Positions 49,196 to 61,102 of a stretch of DNA of 64,000 bases are shown one piece after another. The stretch is from Archilochus colubris. Taxonomy: Eukaryota; Chordata; Aves; Apodiformes; Trochilidae. The stretch lies in assembly GCA_023079485.1 (NCBI GenBank), contig CM041083.1, positions 103,431,054 through 103,495,053 on the forward strand. The letters run 5' to 3'. The position numbers and the translations under genes are program-made. How positions within the stretch are numbered: the stretch's first letter is position 1; every line of letters begins with the position of its first letter. The notes beneath the pieces were generated by a model, which was not told the DNA's origin, made no database searches, and saw only the letters and a program-made list of their open reading frames with translations.

Positions 49196-49610
49196 AAAAA
49201 AGTTCCTTCTTCTCATCAGTTAGTGCCAGAGGTTGCAAACTGGTGAATTCGGATCTTCCTCTTATATTCAGTTTTTTCCGGAATACTTTATTTCTTGTAT
49301 TTGATACCAATTTGCATCACCTGTCTGGAAACTCTATGAGGACCCATTTTGATTAGCATTTTATCTTTTTAGCCCTGAAAAAGTCGGGGGGTTGATGACA
49401 TGAGCTTATCTTTAGGCAGAGCAAACGATGCCAGTGCCATCCCATCCCAGCTTGGATGTAGTTTCGCTGATTTAAGAGGCAAATTAAAAAAAAATAGAAA
49501 AATTTCAAAGTGTTCACATTACAAGTACCTTTGAACAGAACCTACAGGAGTAAGTGTCTGTGCTTCGATTTTTGCAAGGCAATTTTGTATATATAGGCGA
49601 GTTCAAGTAC

Positions 49611-50084
49611 ATGATTCACACAGTTTGTGACAAAATTAACAATGAGATAAAGGAGATTCAATTAAACATATTATGAACAGTTCATTTCAGTTCACAGTCC
49701 TGAAGATCACTTCTAAAAACTATTTTTTGATGTTTCTTATCACATTTGCCTAATGTTACTTTTACAAAATGTTTTTAATATTTTTAATGGCATTTGTTTA
49801 TTTTTTTTAATTGAATTTCTTTTTCTGTTCTTTTAGCATCACTATTTTTTTTTTTGATGTTTTGGATTTTTTGGGGCTGTTTTATAACTGCTTTCATTTA
49901 ATATATTTTTATCAATTTTTAGGGATCTTTTTAGCTGCATTTTAGTTTCAATTAAACTATTTAGTTGCTGTGTATTTTAAGTGACCAATCACTTACCCAG
50001 TTTCTGAATGCTGTAAAGATTTGACATACTTGAAAGTGAAGAATGCAGTTTTATTTTAGGACATCAGATCCTAATTCCAGGAGA
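49611..50084. other. AT-rich spacer in transposon cluster
   Basis: T-rich non-coding DNA between the solo LTR and the next CR1. No feature is recognised. Confidence 0.6.
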
Positions 50085-51190
50085 TATGGTGTCCTAAAGT
50101 TTTCCAAGGCTTTTGCTACAGTACCACACAACCTCCTCCTGTAGAAACTGACATGTCATGGTGCCCTGTGTGGTGGGTGGGAAACTGGCTGACAGATTGT
50201 ACCCAGAGGGTAAATAGTTGATCCTCCAACTGGCAACGGGTCACAAGTGGACGAATCCAGGACTGATATTGGGCCTGGTGTTATTTAATATCTTCGTAAG
50301 CAACCTGGATGATGGGATCAAGAGTACCTTGATGAAGTTCACTGGTGACACCAAGGTGAGTGGAGAGGCTGACACCCCAGAAGGGAGAGACACCCTCCAG
50401 GATGACTTTGAGACAGACTGGAGAGCTGGTCTGACAGGAACTTCATGAAGTTCATTGTAGAGAAGTGCAAGGTCTTGTACCTGGGTACACATAACCCAGG
50501 AGTGTAGCTCAGACCGGAATCCACTTGGCTAGGAAGCAGCCATGTGGAAAGGGACCTGGGGATCTTGGTGGACAACAGGCCCAACAGAGCAGCAGCTGCA
50601 CAGAAAGCCAACAGGATGCTGGGCTGCATCAACAAGGGCATCAACAAGCAGAGACAAAGACGTCATCATCCCACTCTACTCGGCACTTGTCAGACCACAA
50701 GCGGAATATTTCATCCAGTTTTGGTCCCTGCTGTAGAAAAAGGATGTGAACAGGCTGGAGAGGGTCCAGAAAAGAGCCATGAGGATTATCAGAGGACTAG
50801 AGCACCTGACATATGAGGAGAGGCTGAGAGGACTGCATTTGTTCACCCTTGAAAAGAGAAGGCTTAGGAGAGACCTTAATACAATGTTCCAGTACCGAAA
50901 AGGCAGGTATAGGACACTCCCTATTTATGAGGAATCACAATGACAAGATAAGAAAGTAAGATAATGAGCACAAGGTGGTCCTGGGGAAGTTGTGTTTGAA
51001 TGCAAGAGGAAAATTTCTCACTATGAGGACAGTCAGACATTGGAATGGTCTCCCAGGGGGAGTGGTAGATTCCCCACCTTGGAAAGTCTCAGCTTGATGG
51101 GGTGCTGGGACATATCATTAAACAATAATATTAGAAGGGTTGGAACAGATGATCCTTGAAATCTCTTCCAACCTGACATTCTATGCTTCT
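50085..51190 (+). mobile_element. CR1, 5'-truncated, plus strand, with altered RT active site
   Basis: About 1.1 kb of CR1 in plus orientation, from the RT palm region to the 3' end (CCTGACATTCTATGCTTCTA at about 51171-51190). The catalytic box reads FTGD at 50338-50349, so the first catalytic Asp is Gly, as in the copy at 33727-34728. The following 'SGEADTPEGRDTLQDD' stretch is the same in both. Later phrases NRLERVQKRAMRIIRGLEH (50746 onward) and EKRRLRRDLNTMFQY (about 50849 onward) are the CR1 ORF2 C-terminus. It extends about 130 bases further 5' than its inverted relative, so the two have different truncation points. Stops and frame changes make it inactive. Confidence 0.92.
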
Positions 51191-51191
51191 A

Positions 51192-51438
51192 AGCTATAGG
51201 ACAAGGGCAAATGGTCTCAAGTTATTCCAGGGAGGTTTATGTTGGATATTAGGAAATATTTCTTCATTAAAAGATTTATCAAGTTTTGGAACATGGTGTG
51301 CAGGGAAGGGGTAGAGTCACCATTTCTGGAGGTATCCAGAAGACTTGCAGATGTGCTCTTTGGAGACATGTTCAGTGTTGGACATGGCTGTGCTGGTTTA
51401 ATCATTAAAAGTCCATTCCAACCTAAATGATTCTATAT
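51192..51438 (+). mobile_element. second CR1 3' end, directly abutting
   Basis: This is a separate CR1 3' piece. It begins with a GGACAAGGGCAAATGGTCTC phrase, runs through 'AGGAAATATTTCTTCATTAAAAG' and 'TGGAGGTATCCAGAAGA', and ends in AAAAGTCCATTCCAACCTAAATGATTCTATA. The homologous point in the upstream CR1 lies about 250 bases before its end, so this is a distinct insertion placed head to tail, or a target into which the upstream copy landed. Confidence 0.85.
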
Positions 51439-53309
51439 ATTAGGTTGTTTTTTTCTGAGTATTTCAAATAATGATTTCAAAATGTAGAAAAGAACATCCA
51501 GCTTGCTCTACTTAAGGTAACAGTTTCAAAGAAATAATATTTTAACAGTAAAGTACCGTTTGCTTGACTGCTTGCTTGAGTCCAAGCTCACCTGTTATTC
51601 TTATGGCTTTTACTTATTATTCCCTTCTTTAGTACTCATCTAAGTAGCCATTAACTTTGTGATCAAAGCAGCAAAGTTTTAGGATATGTCATTAAAAATT
51701 GAAAGAAATTTCTATGTATTTGACACATGCTGTTTCACTGGAGAGAACTGCAAGATTTTTTTTATCATTATTGGCTAAAAATCAGTTATTAAACAACAGG
51801 CTTTGGTTCAGTGACTAAAACAGTCTCTTTTTTATCTTTTACTTTGCAGTGTGTCTAATATTATTATAACTCATGCTGGGTTAATGAGCATCACATCGAT
51901 AGGCACAAGATGATGTACTGAAAAAACTTTGAGATTGCTTTGAATTTAACTCCATAGGAAAAATACAAAAGATTTATAGTTGCAGTTTTTTACAGAGATT
52001 GCAACCAGTCTTTATTGTGTTAGTATTTATGTAGGAACATATGGATATAGATAGTGTATTTCTTGTACCAGTGTGACTGACCAACACCAACCGCCCAATG
52101 GAAGAAGGATAAGAGAAGGGTACAGTTAATGTGCTCATGGAGTTCAGGGAAGAAATCAAGGAGTTGCCTCAGCTGCTGTAAATCTACCCCATCCCAGAAG
52201 GGACAAGGTATTGGCAGTTACCAGTTGAGTGGATCAATTGGTTATGTAAAAAGCCTTCCCTAAGTTAGTAAAAATGGTGTGAATATCGTCCTGAGTTAGC
52301 TGATCACCCCTCATTCTGTGAAACAGTTAAAGTGTAATCTTTTAAGATCATTAGTTTAGAATGCTTTTAACTTCAGAGGGTGAGTAAATTGTCAGGAATG
52401 CTAAAGGGAACAAAGAAATAGACCATGTTTTACTACCACATATTCCACTATCTTTGCATATGCCTATCAGCAAATCTATTTTTATCTCAGTTTTCACCAG
52501 ACTAAATATGCCATTGTGCAAAGTTCTTGAATTCCTGAGCCAGCTGATGCAACATTTTTTTATCTATATTCTTTAATTTAGCTGTCTTTAATTTAGCTGT
52601 GTATATCTTGAGGTGAAATGCAGATATAACCTGGGAGAAACAACAGCAATGTCCAACCACATGAGTGGTGCCGACCTGTAAAGAAACAGAGAGGATACAA
52701 TCCTGCTCTTCCTGCTTTACACAAAGATATTTCTTACATTTCACACTTGAATGTCCTTCATACCAGACAGGGTATTTTTGCATGATTTATTTAATTCTTT
52801 TTCAAGTTTAGAGAGAAAGTGTCCTGGTGATGTCAGTTATTTACTGAAATAAGTAAGATTTTAGGGAAAAAAACCTATTTGCAGAAAAATTACATAAATG
52901 AGAACATGAGAACATGTAAAATAAGTATAGGGCTCACATAATAGTGAAACAGCAAGAATGAGACAAAACAAGATTCCAATTAGAAAAAAAATACATCCCA
53001 AATAGTCATCAGCCCAGCCTTGAGACAGGCCTACAAGGCAGATAAAAGTCTGCACACTGGTGCCAACTCTCCACAACTTATCTTGGTAAAAGCCTTGAGC
53101 ACTGAGTAGAAAAAACACTAATTGGATTCACTGTATTAACATCCTATTAACATATTAAAGACTATTAGCATACTAAAATACCTACCAATGGCTAGAGGGA
53201 CCACTACTAATAAAAAGCACCTTACTCTTCTGGCATGCACAAATGAAGTTTTTTAACATTACCACTTTAAATGGAAGTGAGGAATTAGTTAATCAATTAT
53301 GTATGCTAA
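51439..53309. other. AT-rich non-coding stretch
   Basis: No gene is visible. It contains a perfect tandem duplication of TCTTTAATTTAGCTG (about 52568-52597). A slightly GC-richer patch at 52060-52240 remains unassigned. Confidence 0.6.
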
Positions 53310-53428
53310 TCACAGAATCACAGAGTGTCAGGGGCTGGAAGGAACCATGAAAGGGTCCAATGCCTCTGCCAGAGCAGGATGATCTCGTGTAGGTCACACA
53401 ATAATGCATCCAGGTGGGTTTTGAATGA
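53310..53428 (-). mobile_element. CR1 3' end, minus strand, short
   Basis: Antisense CR1 3' end: CACAGAATCACAGAGTGTCA, GGGCTGGAAGGAACC, then the CAGAGCAGGATGATC and AGGTCACACAATAATGCATC phrases, ending CAGGTGGGTTTTGAATG. Only about 120 bases are present, so it is a severely 5'-truncated insertion. Confidence 0.85.
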
Positions 53429-56400
53429 ATGATAGAATAAAGTTAAAGTTGTTTCTCATGTTTTTGGGTATAGAAGTAGCACTTGCATTTTGGGAAACTG
53501 AGCTTGGTTTGTGGAATACCACTTTGCTCTCTTTCCTGAAGCAGATATCTGAAGTCTGTGTGTGGATTGGCTTTTTGCATGCTGTGTCATGGACCCTACT
53601 TTTAGACACAACACTGTCTAAAAAGAGTCTTCGGACACTGCTGTAAAGAGCTATTTTATGTGTCCAACATTTCTATTATTAATTTCAAGATATACAGTTC
53701 ATTTGGGCTATCAAAGACATTTAGAGTAGCAGCTTATACACACACATATATATTTAAACTGGCAGTTATGTCTTAATGTCTCCAAGTTTCCTTTTCCTTT
53801 CTCTTCATGTAGGGTTTCTATGTGACTCTGACTTCAGTCATGCATTCTCATGCTTTTGTTTTTAAACATTGTTTCTTTCAAGAACTAGAGTAAATATATT
53901 TGCATCATTACATATTAACAATAAGTAGGAGAATACTTGTGGATTGGTTAATGTTTGAAAACTTCTTAGCTAGTTGAGCCATCCTGAGAGTCTGCCTGCC
54001 TCTTTTGTATTCTCGTTTGGTCAAGTAGGCTGGAAGTCCAGAAAGTGCCTGTCTTCTTGACTGTAGGAGCTGTCTCAACCTGTCATTTGCTTTACACATT
54101 CTTCTGTTGTTTGGATCATCAAATTACTTGATCTATGTGCTTCATTTTTTGCTTATGCATGTTCAGTAATTCTGTTAGACTCTCACTTAGTAATATTATT
54201 TAATGGTTCTCTTTTTAAGATTGCTGTAACTTTACTTGCCAAATAGCCTGTTATTTCTTGTTGTTGTCCTTGTTGTAAGAAGAAAATTAAAACATGAAGA
54301 AGGGTAAAAATTAAAAAAATATATTCCAAAACTTAATGTAGGCATTCTGGAATTCCACTGATCAATCAAGGTAGCACTTGCAAAGCCTTAGAACTAATTA
54401 CTTCAGTGCAAAAAAACCCACCACAAAAACAAAAAAATTCATAAAAAGAAAAAAAAATCCAAAGAAGAAACAAAAACAAAAAAGCCCAAACTACAACAAC
54501 AAAAAGCCATTAATGAACATCCAAAAGTAAAAGTTGCTTTATTTTCCAAACTGTTCCTTAGGATGTTAATGTTGTTTAAAAGTACCTATGATTTTTATGG
54601 CTCATCAAGATAGAAGATCACTCCAGGAAAATTTAGTTTATCCAGATTTAACTATTATGCTTCCTTTTTGATGAATAAATGCCATATCTTTCCTTTCAAT
54701 GCTTCCAAGTGTGTTTGATTACTAAGGCTGATTATGGAACCATGTAACTGTGTGCAATGGTAGGCATACAAAAATCGATTTTCATAGCAGCTGGGAAGAG
54801 GAATGTTAGCAACACGTTAGAAAAGCCTAACTCAACAAGACCACTGAGATGAGAACTTGCTCCCTCAGGGTTGCAACTGTTTTACAATGGCTGCGCTGAA
54901 ATTATCTTGAATCAATTATTCTTCCATTACTAGGTATTTTCATATTTAAATTATTTTCCTTCAATTAATATTAGCTAGTGAAAGACTAATGTCTCCCTCT
55001 ATTAAAGAAATACAGTCATTACTTGATTATATTAAGACTTCTTAGAGATTTTTTTTCTTTACAAATTTAGACTTGTTGAGTAAATAAATAAATATTGTAT
55101 TAGAGAAGGAGTAGGGAAAAGTAAATGTGCTGTGCTTCAGGGAGTTAAAATAGTTCTCCTACAGTGAGCGAAATCAATGGGTAGAGTATGATCTGAACAT
55201 TGCTTTTGACTTGTAGTCTGTTGATATATGTATTATTCTTTAAATAATGTCTTTACTGTTCTGTAGAATGTTCCTCAAATTGATTAAATTCACTTGGTCT
55301 CTAGACAAACAATACTTGGGATTTTCTGGTGGAAATGAGGTAATTCTTCACTTTTCTTGCAAAAAAAAGCTTTTTCTACTTCTGTCTGTAGTGTGGTCAG
55401 ACACTCTTCTGGTTAAGCAAAAGATATGCAATACTGGATGTTTTTATCTTGTTTCTTTATGTAATGTCAAATTTTCCTAGGTCTACTTTTAACAGTTTTT
55501 CTTTTATTTTATATTACTTTATATATTTATGAACGTTTTTGGTGTTCTTCTCTACCTTAATTTCTTAGAACATTTGTTCAATTATGAAAACTGCAATAAA
55601 TTTTTTATGTAAATCAATAAATTGTTTATTTTAGCAACATGGGATGCAGAGACCAATCGTAAGGTTTTATTACACCTCTGTATCTTGGAATTATTGCTGA
55701 ATCTGTGAAAGTGCACAAAAACAACAGCAAAGAAAAGATGTTAAACCTGATCTTGAGGTAAAAGCCAGAACCACCTAAAATTATTAACTTTCAGTATTTA
55801 AGTGTTGTTCTTGCATTATTAATGAGATTATTCATCTGATTTAAAATTATTATTTTTTATTATTTTTAATAACTTTCACCTTGAGATACAGGGCAAGGCA
55901 AACAGTTTTGATGATACTAAACATTTCTGGTGAGTTATTATTCATGTCTGAAATTAATTAGAGTATGATTTCATTACTATTTTTATATTTTTATGCTTGG
56001 GAAAATATTTTTTCTTTTTAGACTCTTAGTATAGATGTGTACACATATTTAGTGAGAAGCAGTAAACACTGCATGGATATGCAGACATTTTAACAGATGG
56101 GGTACAAGATCTATTGGTAGCTTTAGTCTAATTCTGATGAAAGGAAACCAGTGCTTGCTATTTCCAGATTTCTTACTTGCAGATTTTTTTTTTTTTTTTT
56201 GATATAGTGAATTTCCTCTTATTTCAATTAGGATAACCAAATATTTTTTAATATAATCCTTCAGATAGCAAATCATCTATCTGTTATATTAATAAATTCC
56301 TCTCTCATTCTTTATGTAATATTATTAAACAATTTTCCATTTATAACTCTCAATGAGTTCAAGATCAGTGCTTTTATTATTGCAATGATGCATTAATGGA

Positions 56401-57456
56401 AACACTAAAAAAACCAGCATAGATTTCTGTTGGTTTGATTGCCTGCTAGAACGATCCATAATTCACGTTGGTATGTGTCATAAAAAAGGTAATGACTAGA
56501 GTATGTTTTATATATTCTTTAAATGTTACTAGATAATGTACTTGCATAAAAATCTTAGTTTTAGAATAACCCCCTGACATCTTGTTTTTCTTGAATGATT
56601 TGCAAGATTGTATTTGGTAATGTTCCTACTAAACAACATGCTTTTGCAGATTTATTGGTGCATTCTGCACAAATTACTAGAATTGCACTGTGATAAAGAC
56701 AATAAATTGTGTCGATAATTGTAATGTGTTGATCTTAGAGTCAAACAGTGTGTTTATTCTCATTCTGATTACACTTACAATACTGATGTACTGCTTACTC
56801 AAAACGGTTTTGGGATATTCGCTGCTTTGTTGAGATTTCAGATACTTAGAAACTAATGCTTACTTTTTTCAAAAATTGTGACATTTTCGATAAATGAATT
56901 AGAATAGTGAAGTGGTCCTGAAGAGGAAAATAGAGTGATGAATCCCTCTAAATAGACAAATATAAAATACAAGACATTGATACCTGTGCCTTTTGTAAAG
57001 TATGCATCATGTCTAGGTAAAGAACTGTCTAAGGTTTAAAATCCAGACTATTCAGATATATTTGCACTTGGGAAAACATACAGATTTTGCCAAAGGAAAT
57101 GGAAGAAAAATTATCCAGGTGTTTTCAACACAGCTTATCATTCTGCCTTTTCTCTTTGTACCTAGAGGTGGCAACTCACAGGATTTTAAAATGTCAGATA
57201 ATTAGGAACAGATTTAGCAAGCTGTGAAAATTATTTTTAGTATTTGATATCTTCAAACATATTTCAAATCATTATTGCTGAAAAAAATACAGAAGGTAAA
57301 AAACCAGAGCACATAATGTAATTTAGAGTATTTCATTTAAGCTACTTGATACTATCAAAAACATAAAATAAGTTTAAGTAAAATGAAAGTACAGTTTAAA
57401 AAGTAGTTCTGAATAATGTTGAAATGTTTGGTTCTGCAAAAAAGTCCTAATGTGAA
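53429..57456. other. AT-rich non-coding stretch
   Basis: No gene or transposon is recognised. It contains an A/C-rich tract at 54412-54510 and AT-rich simple sequence. Confidence 0.6.
54412..54510 (+). repeat. A/C-rich low-complexity tract
   Basis: Irregular A-runs with CCC, ACC and AAC units, of the same class as at 4.0, 7.1 and 29.3 kb. Confidence 0.8.
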
Positions 57457-57870
57457 TCATAGAACTACAGAATAATTTGAGTTAGAAGGGACCTCTAAAG
57501 GTCATCTAGTTCAACATCCATTTGGACTTTGAGCAGTTGACCATCACTCTCTGGATGTGACCATTCAGCTAACTCCTTATCCACTGAACAGTCCATCCAT
57601 CAAATCCATCTCTCTCCATCTTGGTGAGTAGGATATTGTGACGTACTGTGTCAGAGGCCTTGCAGAAATCCAGCCAGATCACGTTGATAGGTCATCCCTT
57701 GTCCACTCATGTAGTTATCTTATTATAGAAAGCCACTGGGTTTCTCAGGCAGGATTGGCCCTTAGTGAAGCCATGTTGGCTTTCTTGGATCACTTCCCTG
57801 TCTTCCATATGCCTTATCAGACCTTCTAAGAGAATCTGCTCCACGATCTTCCCAGATACAATATCTTACT
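57457..57870 (-). mobile_element. CR1 with internal deletion, minus strand
   Basis: The left end is an antisense CR1 3' terminus (ATCATAGAACTACAGAATAATTTG, GGGACCTCTAAAGGTCATC). After about 130 bases the sequence jumps to the antisense RT region: CAAATCCATCTCTCTCCA, GTCAGAGGCCTTGCAGAAATCC, TAGAAAGCCACTGGGTT, GTGAAGCCATGTTGGCT and GAATCTGCTCCACGATCTTCCC. The intervening ORF2 part found in other copies, about 1 kb, is missing. The element therefore has an internal deletion, or two different CR1 pieces lie side by side. Confidence 0.85.
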
Positions 57871-58858
57871 GTAGGATAAAACATTGCCAAGAATTCTGAA
57901 TTTTCAAATTTTATGGGTTAGTTTTGTTTTATTCGTAATGAAAATCCAACTAAACATTGTCACACTCACTGGTAATGCAATCCTTTGCTAGTCATCAAAA
58001 CCAAAACCAAGACAAACTTCTTTGCAAAACACAAATAGAAATTCATGTATTTCACAGAGTTCTTTATATATGTGTGTATGTGTGTATATATAAATATTAA
58101 TTTTAATGAATGTTTATTTCCAGAGAATTTATATTATATGTAATGCTTTTATGAAATACTTTAGCTAATAGGATTTCTCTGTGAATGTTTATGTCATTAT
58201 GACCATCTACCACTAATAATAGTAGTATGTTGGTCAGTCCTAAAATATAAATTACTCTGAAGGGTGTGAATTTGATCATTTTAAATGTTCACATTTGATA
58301 GCGGCATTTTTCTCTGTTGAACTCACTTCATATGTGTTTTGTAATGCTTATAAAATCAATATTCATAGATGTAAATAGTTTAAAAAATGTCCTGGAATAC
58401 GTCGCAATAATAGTATATGTTTAAGGTTAAATTAGTTGAAAAAAACCCAGTGAAAAGCATTAATTAAAAACAAGAGTAGAATTTTATTTTTTTAAAATGA
58501 AAATTGGTTTAAATTAATTGATTCATTGGGAAAAAATATAATAATGATAGTGCTCTAATCTAAGAGATTTTTAATGTGCTGCAAATTCTCCTGTGTTTCA
58601 AAATATATGTAGTTAGAACCTGGAGCAGACTTTCAAAGCTATAGCTAGTCTTTATCCTAGCTTTTATCTCAGGCCTGTGCCTGGTATTCAAAAGATGTGT
58701 TTGTTCTCACAACCAGCAGGAAGCTGGACAACCGTTTTGTGATGAAGTTAATAGAAACCAGCTTCTCAAGAAAAACAATCCAAGAAACCCCAAGTGCAAT
58801 CCCTAGCCCCCCCTTGGCCAAACAAACATAAAAATCCATGCCAATAACACCTGTGGAA

Positions 58859-58881
58859 AAAACAAAACAAAACAAAACAAA
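58859..58881 (+). repeat. (AAAAC)4 microsatellite
   Basis: Perfect AAAAC units inside an A-run, similar to 28376-28397. Confidence 0.85.
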
Positions 58882-59614
58882 AGCTTTGCAGAAATTATGA
58901 GAAATTCACCACTGCTCATCTGTTGCTACCTTGATCCCTTGTTGCCTTTTTTTTCTGATTTATTCAGTGTAGCAGATTATTAAATCACTTCCATGAAGTT
59001 TACCGGGTTTGCCTTTTATCATTTTCCCACAGTTAGAAGACTGATTTGTTTCTTACTAGAAACATTATGTATATTAAAGATAGTGCATCTTCCTCAGTAA
59101 AATACACAAGTGTTTACCTCTTGTTGCAAGAATCATAGGGGTTTCTAGTCAATGTGGGTGAAGTCCTCTGATTCAAGTTCCTTCTCATTTCCATGATTAT
59201 TGAAGAGAGAGATCAGCTATCTTGGGAATGCTCTATTTTTATCACATCTTAGCAGTAACAGATGATTGTTTGGTGAGTATTTTTTCAGTTGAAACTCTTG
59301 TGTTGACTCATATAACAATCTTACTATTGCGATGATTCAGTCTTAACAACTGTGAAGCAGCATTCAAGATATCTCCAATAATTTTTCAGTGATGGAAGCC
59401 CCAGGCTCTGAGAAGGGGAAAATAGTAAGCCTGACTGAGAAATACGTTGCTTGGTTAAAAATATTGTTTTTCCTATTGATTAATCATACAATGTGCAGAT
59501 AATTTTTTGTATTGACACACCTTTTAAATATTTAGATGAATGTTTCTTTTTAAAAAAGCCCATCATGTATAAATATGTCTTTTTTTATTAAAGAGAATGT
59601 ATTTTGCTACCAAT

Positions 59615-59660
59615 CGTGTGTAGCACCAAGATCAACTGAAGGAGAAGATTAGCATGAAGC
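59615..59660 (+). pseudogene. possible U6 snRNA remnant
   Basis: GAGAAGATTAGCATG at 59642-59656 is identical to the core of U6 snRNA (the GAGAAGAUUAGCAUG segment). About 20 bases upstream, GTAGCACC resembles the U6 'GGCAGCAC' segment. The part between them is shortened and the sequence after GCATG does not match. At best it is a badly decayed retrocopy. A chance 15-base match cannot be excluded. Confidence 0.2.
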
Positions 59661-61078
59661 AACACAACGCTTCTCCACACAATATCTTCTGTAGATTAAG
59701 TTGACAAATGCTACTGACACTACCAATTATGACGGCAGATTTAATACACTGCAACACTAATTAAAAATAAATACTACCTTTTTTTAAACAGTATAGTGAC
59801 GTAGTGAGACTAAGGTGTAGAGTCATGACTTACTCTATCCCTTTAATTGTTGTAGTTCACTTTGCCTCTGTTCTTCAGAAAAAAAAATATAAATTTGAGT
59901 ATGATATTTCGTTCAGTTGTTTTTCTGCACAGATAAAAATGCCAACAGTTTGAAATGCAGAAAATTATTGTTAAATTAATTTTTTTTTTTTTGTAAGACA
60001 TGTAACAGGGTTTAAAAGATAAGAGCTGGATAACCGTCTTGATTTCCCTGCCTGTTTTTATAGCCTATGTTCAAAGATCATTAAAGTTTCATTATCAATT
60101 TGAACTTATTTAAAATTAAATTAGAAACAACATGAATAATTATATTATGCAAATTGTTCTAATTACTAAAGTTCTGATAGGGGGTAAATCAATTGACTTT
60201 TTATTTCAACATTATTCAAACTTACATTTTTCACTAAATTAGCACCAGAAGGGGATTATGCCTATAATAATTTGTGTTATTGTAGCTGACAGGAAAATGG
60301 CTGGTTTGAGAGTAAGATAGAAGGTTGTGAACTTCTTGGATAATATCCTCCCTGCTGTTCATTTTATAAAAGAGTGGGAGGTGAGACTGAAGGAAAATAT
60401 TCTCTTCATTCTACGCCCATTGGTGTCAAAGTTTTGAGCCCATAATGGGGAGGTAATGTAAATCATCAGTTTCCCAAACAATAAAAAAAGTTACACCCTG
60501 GAGTTACCATCAAAATTGCTTTATTAGCATTGTTATTGCTACTGGATGACCAAAACAAAGCACAAAATAAATAAATAAATACAAAAACCTCAAGAAAAAA
60601 GAGAAATTTTTTTGGCTTTCTACTTTCACTGCTTTTTAATGTTTATTATAACCTGACAGTATAGATCAACATGTTTTTCTGCTCACAGTTCATCACATAG
60701 GTGTCAACAGTTCAGCAAATATATAAAGAACTGTAGATACACAAATCGTGTCATATAGGTATGACACATAGCCCATAATGATTTATCTTCTTTGTGCAAT
60801 AACTGATTTTGGCAAATTATGGCCTTGAAGGAAGGCATAGTAGTAGGCTGATGATTGAGAGTTGATTAATCAGCATTGCTCTCATATTTGATCATGAAAG
60901 CAAATTAACAGTAAATATCTACTGCAGCTTCTTTCTCATGGACAGATACTTAAATTGCAAAAATCCTGTTATTTACAAGTAACAAAGGGTTCTTGATTAA
61001 CAGTTATCTAAATATCTGATAACAATATCGGCAGACTGACAGTCAGAGTTTCCAGCTCATACAGTGTATACTAAACTG

Positions 61079-61102
61079 TTTTATTTTATTTTATTTTATT
61101 TT
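61079..61102 (+). repeat. (TTTTA)n microsatellite
   Basis: Four consecutive TTTTA-type units with flanking T-runs. Confidence 0.85.

Larger units (their letters stand above)
48752..49610 (-). mobile_element. solo LTR, ERVL-like, minus strand, with perfect 5-bp target-site duplication
   Basis: The LTR spans 48757 (plus-strand TGTCACAG) to 49605 (plus-strand GTTCA), 849 bp. It is flanked by AGTAC at 48752-48756 and 49606-49610. On the minus strand a TATA box (CTATAAAAT, 49195-49187) precedes a polyadenylation signal (AATAAA, 48883-48878), so transcription would run right to left. The minus-strand 3' part shares order and wording with the plus-strand LTR at 2206-2908: a GATTAATTT stretch, a TAAAGC...TTTTTG/TTTTGTAA segment and GTGGCTAATATT/GTGGCTGAATT followed by TCCTCACA. 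I infer one family. No internal proviral sequence adjoins. Frames inside it are not genes. Confidence 0.85.
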
